From Gymnothorax reevesii (taxonomy: Eukaryota; Chordata; Actinopteri; Anguilliformes; Muraenidae): 64,000 nucleotides of DNA. Under the pieces are notes generated by a model, which worked only from the letters and a program-made list of their open reading frames with translations, was not told where the DNA came from and did not search any database. The stretch spans positions 153,471,947 to 153,535,946 of the forward strand of contig CM056573.1 in the NCBI GenBank assembly GCA_029721435.1, given 5' to 3'. Each line of letters begins with the position of its first letter. Within the stretch, counting starts at the first letter, position 1. A program made the position numbers and the translations under genes. Positions 11,001 to 23,000 of the stretch are shown one piece after another.

Positions 11001-14000
11001 CTACAAATGACATGCCGAAAGGAGACCTTGGCCTATTTTTTCAAGGTCACTGGCCTTAAAATATCACCCCAAACCTCAACATTTTGCTTTATCCTATCAA
11101 CTATACTGAGTACAAATGAAAAAGCACCACTTGAAAAAAGTCAATATTTAAGTTCAGATGAACTTCAATAAAATTTTTATACAACAACAACACTACAGTG
11201 ACGTCACCCGACATGCCAGGTGCAAGAAATGCGAGAATTTCAAGTTAACTGTAACGCTAGGCAATTTTTTGAAAAAACGCAACATCTTGCATGCACACTA
11301 TGGGAAAAATGAATTTCAATCTGAATTTGTGCACACATTGCCTTTAAAAGCATGTGAATCCGAATTTAAATTTCACTTCTTTACTGACACTTGTGAAACG
11401 TCGACACTATGCCGCAACTTACAGCCTCTGAACGGGAACGTGCCATAGGCATGCTTCAAATTGGCACCAGCACCAGGGAAATTGCCAGACGACTACACTG
11501 CGCACACACAACGATCGTAAGACTCCATCAAAGGTTTCTGCAAACTAGGAGCACTCGGGACCGTCCTCGACCAGGTCAACAACATGTGACAATGGCACGT
11601 CAGGACCGTCAGATCGTATGGGATCATGTCCGAGACCGAACACTACCAGCGACAAGAACGGCTGCTCAAGTCCAAGGACGACGTGGATTCATTCACCCCA
11701 ACACCGTACGGAACCGTCTGCGAGCTGCAGGCCTGCGTGCACAACATCCTTATTTCGGCCCCATATTGACGGATCGTCACCGAAACCAGCGTCTACAGTG
11801 GGCAAACAGGCACCAGAATTGGCGACTGCAACAATGGCACGGTGTCATCTTTTCTGACAAGTCACGATTTCACTTAAGGAACGCAGATGGCCGTATACGT
11901 GTTTGGCGGAGACGTTGTGAACGTTATAACGCTGATTGTGTCATTCAAACGGACCGTTGGGGTGGTGGCAGCGTTATGTTGTGGGGTGGAATAAGCTACC
12001 GTCACAGAACCCCTCTCCATATCTGCAGAGGAAGGGTGAACGGCGTCTACTACCGGGATCAGGTGCTGCAGAACCATGTTGTGCCGTTCTTCAACCAACA
12101 CCACGATGTCCACACGTTCCAACAGGACAACGCTAGGGCACACACTGCAAGGGTGTCCATGCAGTACCTTAATAATAATAATACATTTTATTTATATGGT
12201 GCCTTTCTTAGCACTCAAGGTCGCCTCACATCATAACAACAGTGGAAAACATTCAAATAAAGTACAAATCAACATATTCAATATAAACAGACAGTTAAAT
12301 ACTGTTAAAATATTTACAGGACAGTGCAGTTGTGGTTATAGTGAGTATGCAAGTTTGAACAGGTGAGTTTTGAGTCTGGATTTGAAGAGTGGGAGTGTGT
12401 CTATATTGCGGAGATCAGGAGGAAGAGAATTTCAGAGCCAGGGAGCAGAGCAGCTGATAGCTCTGCTCCCCACAGTGTTAAGGCGGGCAGAAGGGACAGA
12501 GAGATGGAGCGAAGAGGAGGAGCGAAGAGAGCGAGCAGGAGTGGCAATGTGGTGGAGGTCAGAGAGATATGGAGGAGCAAGGTCATGGATAGCTTTGAAT
12601 GTGTGGAGCAGGATTTTGTATTGAATACTGTATGTAATGGGGAGCCAGTGGAGCTATTGTAGGATGGGAGTGATATGGTGGGTGGAGGGGGTGCGTGTGA
12701 TGATCCGGGCTGCTGAGTTCTGTTCCAGTTGTAGTTTATGGAGAGTTTTATGGGGGAGGCTGAAGAGGAGAGAGTTACAATAGTCCAGACATAAAGTGAC
12801 TAGGCTGTGGACCAGGATGGCGGTGGACTGAGGAGTGAGGGAGGGACGGAGGCGGTGGATGTTGTGAAAGTATGCTGAGCGGTGACAGAGTTGATGTGGG
12901 AGGTGAAGGAAAGGGTGCTGTCGAGGATGACACCCAGACTCTTGACCTGCGGGGAGGGAGAGGTGGAGGAACCGTCGATGAGAATAGAGAAATTATTGAT
13001 TTTACTTAGGGTGGATTTGGTGCCAGTGAGGAGGAGTTCAGTTTTATTGTTGTTAAGTTTGAGGAAATTTGAGGTGAACCAGGACTTTATTTCATGGATG
13101 CAGAGGAGGAGGGAGGAGGGAGGGAGTGTGGTGTTGGGTTTGCTGGAGAGGTAGAGCTGGGTGTCATCCACGTAGCAGTGAAAATGGATGCGGTGTTTTC
13201 AAAAGATGTGACCGAGGGGAAGGAGATAGATGATGAAAAGGAGGGGACCTAGGACAGAACCCTGAGGAACACTGGTGGTGATGGGGACAGGATCGGAGGA
13301 GAAAGATTTAAGTTGGACAAACTGAGTGCGGTTTGAAAGATAAGAATGAAACCAAGAAAGAACAGAGCCAGAAATACCAATACTAGAGAGTCTATTGAGG
13401 AGGATGGAATGTGAGATGGTGTCGAATGCAGAGCTGAGGTCAAGCAGAAGGAGGATGGATAATGAACCGGAGTCAGCAGCGAGGATAAGGTTGTTTGTGA
13501 TTTTGAGAAGAGCTGTTTCAGTGCTATGGAGGGTACAGAAGCCAGATTGGAGAAGTTCATAGAGGTTATTGGAGGACAGATGACAATTGAGTTGGGAATA
13601 GACTGTTTTTTAAAGAAGTTTAGAAATGAATGGAAGATTTGAGATAGGGCGGAAGTTATTGAGGTCGGAGGGATCTGAGCCAGGTTTTTTGAGGATGGGA
13701 GTAACAGCAGCAGTTTTAAGGGAAGAGGGAACAGTTGCAGTGGTGAGGGAGGAGTGGATTATGTTGGTAATAAGAGGAACAAGAGTAGGAAGATCAGATT
13801 TAATGAGAACAGTAGGAAGAGGGTCGAGAGAACAAGAGGAGGATTTAGATTGGAGAATAAGGGTGGAAACTTCACTGATGGAGGGTAAGGAAAAGGATGA
13901 AAAAGGGATACCGGAGGAGAGTGATATAGTCATAAGTGGAGGTGGAGGGGACGAGGGAGTGAGCTGCTGGCGGATGGATTGAATTTTGGTGATGAGGAAT

Positions 14001-17000
14001 GAGGCCAGGGTATTGAAAAAATCAGAGGAATAGAGATGAGATGAAAGAAGGTCTGAGGGTTTGGAGAAGTTATTGAGGAGGGAAAAGAGGGTCTTGGTAT
14101 TTCCTGCATTTGAGGTTATTAGGTTGGAGTAATATGTGGATTTGGCTTTGATGATATAGTTATATATATGAGTTTTTATATAGGAGAATGTGGTTATTGT
14201 ACATTTGTTTATGAATAGCAAGTCCCGTTTTCTTGCAAAGTCTCTCCAGTTGACGGCCTTTTGATTTTAACTGTCTTAGTGTGGGTGAGTACCAGGGTGC
14301 AGCAAATTAAATCAATAAAGTGTCCTTTAGAGTGGGTGGAGAAATTGACATATTGTCATATACCAAAACTGTCCAAACAGGAAATAAAATCATTGGTGAG
14401 AGTGTTGTTGATGTTGTCCATATGAATATTAAAGTCCCCTAGTAAAATGATATTAGATGACAGAGTGGAAACAGCTGTTAAAAAGTTAGAAAAGTCCAAT
14501 AAAAAATCCTTATTACACTTTGGTGGTCTGTATATAGTGGCAATGATGGTGGGAGTCGGTCCAGAAAGCTGACAGACAATAGCTTCAAATGAATTATAAA
14601 CAGGCACATTGATGGGCGCTATCCTCAGGGACTCGCGGTGGACCAGAGCGAGACCGCCCCCGCGACCAGTGACACGCAGCTGCGAGACGTAAACAAACCC
14701 CGGTGGAGTAGCATCGTTGAGATGGGAAAAGTCATTTCGCTGCTGCCAAGTCTCAACTAGACAAAAAACATCCAAATTACAGTCCACCAGAAGATCCTGG
14801 ACCAAAGCACCTTTGTTGGTCAGGGAGTGGATGTTTAGGAGCCCAAAGTTGACGGCGGCGCTCTTGTTCACGGAGTTGTCTGCCCGCGGGATGCGGGGCA
14901 GGACGCGCTCGGGGCGGCGGCTGGTGACAGGCATCAGGCAGCGAGCAGTGGACCAGATGGACGGTATGGAGCCGGAGGAGTTGTACTGGAAGTTACGCCG
15001 AGAGCCTCGGTGGATAGGTCTGCGGCTCGGAACATGGAGAATGTCCGGGTGCTGGAGGAGAGCAGGGTCTGGTGCAGTGTGTGGATGGAAATGGAGTTTG
15101 AACTCGGAGGCGGAATATTGGTACAGGGCTGTCACTGGATGTTGGAAAAATGATAGCCCAAACCAGAGGAGAACCAGCCAAAGACATCCGATCCACATGA
15201 CGAGGGATAATCAAACCAGTTGCTGAAAGGTGTAGCGCAGCTGTAGCTCGATGGGACACAGCAAGTAAGCTAATCAGTAGCAAACACACACTCGCACAAA
15301 GTGACAGTTCGTATATTGCAGTGGTTTAGGTAAAATAGAGTATAGTCCACAGATAGACCACAGATGCAGAGCCCTTGAGTAATATTATACCTTCAATAAG
15401 TATAAATATTGGAGCAGCGGCAGCCAAAAACGCGCCAGCATTCTCTCCACCGGAACCAGATATGACAGATAAGGGGACGTAGGTCCTTGCACAGCAGAAC
15501 ATCCCCCGTGCTTCAGTGGCCAGCTCTGTCACCCGACCTCTCCCCTATCGAGCACTTATGGGATGAAATTGGACGACGTCTTTCACGTCGACGCCAGATG
15601 GACGACATACGAGAACTTGAGGTTGCCCTTGTTCAGGAGTGGAATGCTATCCCTCAGAACACTATCCAGAGACTGATCAACTCCATGCGACGACGATGCA
15701 CCGCATGTGTCAATGCAAATGGCGGTCACACCCATTACAGGCCTACCAAAGAAAACGTAGCCTCAGCACACAAAAACTTTGAAATGCCTACATTAATCAC
15801 GGAAATAGCAACTGAAAAATAATACCCCGCTACCGAAACTGCAAAAACCGCAACATAAACTGTTGACTCGTAGCATAAGACTATGAAACTGCAACATCTT
15901 CTATAGCATCCGTCTTTGCCATTTACTGCGCTTGCGCGTACCAGCCCAGGCTGCTTTCAGAGATAGCGGAATCAGGCGTGTCTCCTTCGGTTGGTAAGTA
16001 AAACTTCCAAATATGACGTTATTGTTAATGCAGATGTTTAACAATGAATTGCAAGACGTAGCTGTTACATCCACATTCTCGTAAATTCGCTTATTTTAGC
16101 TTGTCACCCTGCCGAAAATGAGCAATGCACTGTCGATTTCGCTATAGTCTTAGAGTTGCCAACTTAACGACTTTCTCAAGACGTATACATACGTCTTGAG
16201 TGGACAAACAATCCCGATTTGGAAAGTCGCCAGATTAAGCGAGAAAGTCGTCAAGTTGGCAACTCTAAGACTTTAGCGAAATCGACAGTGCATCGTTCAT
16301 TTTCGGCAGGGTGACACGCTAAAATAAGCGAATTTACGAGAATGTGGATGTAACAGCTACGTCTTACAATTCATTGTTAAACATCTGCATTAACAATAAC
16401 GTCATATTAGGAAGTTTTACTTACCAACCGAAGGAGACACGTCTGATTCCGCTATCTCTGAAAGCAGCCTGGGCCGGTACGCGCAAGCGCAGTAAATGGC
16501 AAAGACGGATGCGAATGAAGATGTTGCAGTTTCATAGTCTTATGCTACGAGTCAACAGTTTATGTTGCGGTTTTTGCAGTTTCGTTAGCGGGGTATTATT
16601 TTTCTGTTGCTATTTCCGCGATTATTGTAGGCATTTCAAAGTTTTTGTGTGCTGAGGCTACGTTTTCTTTGGTAGGCCTGCATTATTGACTTTCCTGTTT
16701 GACCCCTACACCAGTTAAACCTCTCTCGCGCATTAACATTATCGTGAATGAAATTGAATGATGTTTACATGTCTTCTTAAGTCATTCATCATCTCAAATG
16801 CATCATACGTATACACTTTCATTTGTACTCAGTATATTTCAGTTACAAGCTCCTAATTTTCACTGGACATACATCTCATAAAGGCCTGCAAATGACATGT
16901 CTAACGGTGACCTTGGCATACATTTTCAAGGTAACTGGCCTTAAAATATCACCCCAAACTTCAACATTTTGCTTTATCTCATCAACTTTTTCAGTTGCAG

Positions 17001-20000
17001 GCCTTTAATTTTTACCGGACAAGCATCTCGTGAAGGCCAACAAATGATGTGCCGAAAGGTAACCTTGGCCTATTTTTGCAAGGTCACAGGCCTAAATATA
17101 TCACCAAAAACTTAAATATTTTGCTTTATCTCATCAACTATTTCATTTACAGGCTCTTACGTTTTACTGGACATGCATCTTATAAAGGCCTACAAATGAC
17201 TTGCCTAAAGTTGACCTTGGCCAATTTTGCCAAGGTCATTGGCATAAAAATATCACGACAAACTTCAACATTTTGCTTCATCTCATCAACTATTTTACTT
17301 ACAGGCTCCTAATTTTTCCTGGACATGCATCACATAAAGGCCTACAAATGACTTGCTGAAAGGTGACCTTGGCCTTTTTTTTCAAGGTCACGAGCCTGAA
17401 AATGTCACCCAAAACTTTGACATTTTGCTAAATCTCATCAGATATTTCATTTACAGGATCCTAATTTTTATTGGACGTGCATCTCATAAAGGCTTAGAAA
17501 TGACATGCCTAAAGGTGACCTCAGCCTATTTTTTCAAGGTCACTGGCCTAAAAATATCAACCTGGATATTTTGCTTCATCTCATCAACTATTTCAGTTGC
17601 AGGATCCTAATTTTTACTGGACATGTATCTCATGAAGGCCTACAAATGACATGGTCTTGACATGGTGACCTTGGCCTATTTTTTTCAAGGACACTGGTCT
17701 AAAAAATATCACCAAAAACTGTGACATTTTGCATTTTCTTATGAACTAGTTCAGTCATAGTCTTTTAATTTTTTCCATGTATGCATCTTATCCAGGACTG
17801 CTACTAACATGCCTAATGGTGACCTTGGTCTATTTTTCCAACGTCACTGGCTGACCAAATCTTTGACATTTTGCCTAAACATTCCGACCCACATTAAATT
17901 TGACCGAATGTGATGATGTTTCTTATTAAAGTGCCACAGCAGCCAAATGGTCATAAAACTAATAAAAATATAACCAAAAACTTTATATATGTTATTTATT
18001 TGCCACAGCAGCCAGGTAGACATGCAACTTATTGAACTAATATACATTATTGTATCATTTTTGTTTTGTGTTTGCAGATGCACAATTGCAAGTACAGTTG
18101 ATATATTTCAGACTTTGGAGACTTACAGCGTAGTGTTGAGAGTAATGAACAGAAAATGAATTCTAATATGTTATTGTTGTATAAGTCTGATAAAGTTGTA
18201 GTATATGATTTACACTGCAATAACACTGAATATCAACTTCTCAAATTCATAGTACCCTAAGGAATATACTTCCTCTGAAATTATTTCATTTCGTCTGACT
18301 ATTTTTTTATTTTTTTATTTTGTTTCGACTACATGACAGAGCTCCCACGGGCCTGCATTTAAATTGTCGACTGAGACCTAAAATCAAGTAATTAAACCTC
18401 TCAGCACCGTTAAGGTGGACAGTGCAAAGCAAAGTTATGATGTACTTAACTTCTGTACATACGCGCCCGCGTAAGAACTGCTTCGAGAAATGCACAACAA
18501 AAGGGAGTAACTTTGGTGACATCAATCATAGCAAATCCTCTTAGAGCTCAATGATCAATCGTTATTGGGAAACAAGGCCCAGTTCAGTTCAAAAGGTTCA
18601 ACAAAAGACGCAAAATACAAATTTTCTTACCACTAATAACAATCTGATACATTTAAGCGTTTCAGCCCTGCTCTGTCTCAGTGCAGCTTTTTCTTCCACA
18701 TAAGGATTTGCCCTGGGATCCACAGTACAATCGCAGACTAAGGGCATCTGGATGTGGTGTGTTCCGCACCCAAGTAAAGTTGATCACACCTTAGTGTTGT
18801 TGGACACCGAAGGACTGGGGGATGTGGAAAAGGTGAGTGGATTCACCGTTTCTTGCCTTAGATATGATCAAAAATGTTTTTTTTTGTAAACATTTTAAGC
18901 CCTATTTATGTCCGAGAATGCCGAACGGCGTTACGGGGATATTATGTTTTAGGTCCGACCGCCGCCGCGCCACCCTATGTGTTAACGCGATAACTTCAGT
19001 AATATTTCAATTAGAAATGTCATGTTTTTCATATAAGTAAGTTTCATAAAGAGGAAGTACTGATTCGATTTTGGACAATTTACAATTTCTAGATTGACCA
19101 CCAGGGGCCAAAAACTGAAAAATCACTGTTTTATCATATCTCAGGAAATATTTGTCCGATTGACCTCAAATCAAATGCAAATGAAAGGTCATGACCTGAG
19201 GATGTGTCCCATGATGACCTTGTACCTGTCTGGTCCAAAATTTTGACACAAGGTGGAGCTTTGTCACGTAAAATTCACCATTTTTGCCATATTTTTGGAA
19301 CCATTTGTCCAATTGACATGAAACTATGTGCAACTGCAAGGTCATGACCTCACGTGTCAAATGATGACATCATACCTGTATGGTTCAATATTTTGCCACC
19401 AGGTGGCGCTTTGTGATGGAAAATTACCATTTTGGCCATATCTTCAGAACCATTTGTCCGATTGACCTGAAATTAAGTTCAAATGAAAGTCTATTCAAGG
19501 TCTATTCAAGGATTGGGGAATTGGAGGATTGGGGTCGTTCGGGGATATACCCCAAGCCATCGCCTCCGATGGCATAAGCCTAGTTTAATGATGTAAGAGC
19601 AAGGGCTGAAAAGCATGGCGAAAGTGCATTTAGGGCATGTCTAAATCCATTTTCGCTAGTTTAGGGGTAGGTTATCTGGCTGCAAAGTAATGCACTTGGT
19701 TCAAAGGAGTTGGACTTAATCTCTTAATTAATCAGAGGCATGTTTGCTAACTTGAAATAAACTAATCAGAGTGTCATCTCCCATTCCCTTTAAAAACCAG
19801 GTGTCCTTGCTCCTTGGCAAATTGCTGTTATAAGGGCATATTTGCCTAGTGGCAGGAAAAAAAATACTGTGCAGAGGGAAGGGTCTGTGAAGCACGCAAT
19901 CAAACCATTACTGATAGTATGGAAACCTGAACGCAGTGATCTCCAAAAATGTAATAAAAACTTCTAAATATTGGTCAAAATTGTCAATTATCAAGATCAT

Positions 20001-23000
20001 CATGGTCTATAATTTACATTATAACTTGAGCATAGAATAAGCCATCGGGAAAAAAAAGATTCTAATTCATTTTAAAATTCATTTATTCATAATTTTAAAA
20101 ATTTAAATGAGCGAGAAAAACAGTCCAAGAGAAAGAGATGAAAATAATGTCATTTTGATTACACTACCCTAACCCCTTGAATAATATCCGACAGGAGTGA
20201 AAAGAACTTGCCTCAGCTTGGCTGACAATTGATGGTCAAGTCAGAAATGTGGAATAACTTTGGATTATTTATAGATGGTGACATCAGCCATTGCTTCTGC
20301 TGCTACTACTTTTTAAGGCCGCTTTGTTTGTCTGCCAAACTTTAAATAATCAACACATTTGTGGAATTTTATATTTGATAATTTATGGAAAGATAGTTTG
20401 CAGGCACTGTATTAATGAATCAGGTCGGATTCAAAATGGATTTTTCTGATAATTTCTGATAACATGTCGACCCATGTCGACATGCATGACTTATTCAAAG
20501 ATCTGATGCAAATTTTTAGCACTTCAAACATTCGTTCTGTTACAGTTTAAGTTTTGTGTGATGGAACGAAAATCTGAGCGTTCAGACATGATACTGTATA
20601 CCATGCTTTCAAAACATAGGCTAACCTATGACCTATAGATTTTTGTTGGCCAGTAGCACAATAGCTTTTGGCAGCTTCAAGATGGAAAGGCACTATAAAT
20701 CAGCCTGACCACACGCCCATGGGCTCTCAGTTTGGCACAATTACATTTGCTATTCATGTAATTTGGGAGCTGGGCTGGATGATGACCACTGCACTGGTAA
20801 ATAAACTAGCAAAGACACTTGCGTGACTCTTTGCGCCACTATGCGCAGGTGCAAGCCCTTAATCTGTTATGCTGTAGGCCTCCATCCATGTCAAAGTAAT
20901 ATTCATATGTTTTATGATGCTTCTTCAACACAAATATAAAAATACAGTGAATATGAGACAGGATACATATGAAATGAAGTGTTGTTAATTCAGGGTTTTT
21001 TTTCTGGCTACATGATACGGCAGTTATCACCGACGTAAATCTTATGACTCATTCATCTGACATTGTCAGTCTCTTCCGAAGTGAATCCTATATGAATGTA
21101 ATGTAATGCGTAGTCGGGTCATGAGGTTCCCCACGTGGAACTTGCGAGGTACAAGGTCTCATGCTCAGAATTTATCATTGTCACGTACACAGGGAGATGC
21201 AAAGAACGACAACTGGATCTTTTCTCTGGCTGTCCTCCTGAGCAGTGCGCTGGTGTACAACAGTGTGGGAACCATTGACAATGATGCTCTACAACGTCTC
21301 CAGTATCCTTAACCTGATACATTTTAAACTTTGCTTTGCTTTGTGGATGATTTTGCATTAAGTAAATAAAAAATGATCCTTCAATATTAATATTGTGACA
21401 CTCAGAGATGAGAGCAATGAGACAATCATAGGCACAGGGGGCAACATGGGATATTTCCCTGCCCTTTCATATCAACTGTGAAGAAAAAGAACTCCCTTCC
21501 CCCACCACCACCACCACCCTCTCTTCATTTGAACCTGAAATGACGTAATATTTACAATGAAAGCTGCCATTGTCAAAATTGATCACTTTTCTAATAAACC
21601 AATATACAGAACATAATTATTCATTTCTCGCTTAATTTGTACAAAAATGTACCCAATATTACATTTTAAAACCCTGTGTAAATTAGTTAGCATGGTATAT
21701 ATGTGTTTTATAATTGAGGATACTTTCATAGTATCAATGCAACCATTACTAGTGTTTCCCTGGAGTTGATTTTTCTTCATTGAATGACTAAATCTGCAGC
21801 TATGTGACAGAACTGACGGAGCATATCAAGGTGAAATCACAGGCGTCGGATGAAGATGAATCAACTGAGTTTATGCGATTCTTTCCTTCCTTTATCTGGG
21901 CAGTTCGGGACTTCAGCTTGGAGTTGGAACTTAACGGGAAGCCAATAACTTCTGACCAGTACCTGGACAATGCTCTCAAGTTGAAGCCTGGTATGATAGC
22001 TGTGTTGATTTTTTGTTGTATGGCTGTTTGAATATGTAATGTTAATTTGTTAAATATCTATTTATTTAACTTTTTTGGTACTTAAACTTAAAAATTATTT
22101 CTAAGACATTTCATCACTGTGATTCGAATACATATAATTCAGCTCAGACAGAGCCCAAAGGAGAAAGTGACGAGAAGCATTGCCAAGCAATCAATTCAAT
22201 GTGGATTCTGATGATGTCATATGGCCAGAAGTAACATTGAATATTTGGAGGTTGCCTCATAGATTATTATATAGAACAGTAGATCACTGATAAGGTATGC
22301 TGAAGTGAAGTATCTGCAGTATATACTCCCGAGAGTAAAATGTGCTCATATGTGTATGAATATGCATTAACTTATCCAAGGCTTCACGGCGGTGTTGTGG
22401 AACTCAAGTCTTGCAGAGTTTTGAGAGGTTAGATAGCGGGTTTAAAAACAATCGCTTAGGGACAGCTAGCTAGCCAGTGAACCTATGGTAGCTAGGATGC
22501 CTATCAGACAAGCTCTTACAGCTCTGATTGCTCACTTTAAACGCCATCACACACACAACCTCTTTCACCATTGACTATCAGCTTCTTTTACGTAAAGAGT
22601 AAACAGACAGTCCAGCCTGAGACATGTAATTTCTTCAATGCTTGCTGTCGCATATTACATTACTCTTCAGATTTTAATGCCAGCTATCTACCCATTCTGC
22701 TGACGCTATTCAGGGGAAATGTTTGTAATCATTTTTATACTTCAGCGATGTGATTCGGTTTTTGCCCTAGCTTCACAAGCTAGCTAGCTGACAGCGATTG
22801 CTTTTGAGCTAGCCAAGTGACAACTTTGCCACCGGCCTCTCCTGAAACATGCACAATGAATGCCCATGATCTGCAAACTATGAACGGTCCGATAAGGCTG
22901 CCACTATTCCTGGTTTATTCGCAATTCCCAAGCCACATAGCAATGGGAGAAGTTTTGATGACTCTGACTGGCTGAGAACGACGTTCCTCATTTGCTAATG

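Larger units (their letters stand above)
11104..16834 (+). mobile_element. Tc1/mariner element (DD34E), split by a LINE and carrying an inverted duplication
   Basis: Left end TACTGAGTACAAATGAAA and its exact inverse at the right end (16817-16834), flanked by TA on both sides. Comparison with neighbouring array units (CAACTATTTCAG) shows that the target was a single TA in the array. Without the LINE and its 4-bp duplication the element is about 2.4 kb. It contains one transposase gene, interrupted, and a long inverted duplication at its 3' side. Confidence 0.9.
9986..18579. mobile_element. PIF/Harbinger-like non-autonomous element carrying a satellite-like array
   Basis: The left end GGCCTCGTTTCCCAA (9986) matches the reversed right end GGCCTTGTTTCCCAA (18579) with one mismatch. 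Both are flanked by CAG (9983-9985 and 18580-18582), a 3-bp duplication that fits the CWG target known for zebrafish Harbinger. Removing the nested Tc1 (11104-16834) leaves an element of about 2.86 kb, most of which is a 152-bp tandem array. No Harbinger gene was found inside. Ends and duplication are seen in the sequence; the class is inferred from them. Confidence 0.6.

Noticed and set aside
12370..12662. Plus-strand open frames rich in Glu/Arg in the L2-type LINE
   Set aside because: They are antisense shadows of the LINE's reverse transcriptase ORF.
21301..21310. Exon 3 ending after CAG with donor TATCC
   Set aside because: It would leave no GT donor; the U12 site GTATCCTT gives the conserved HYVTEL junction.
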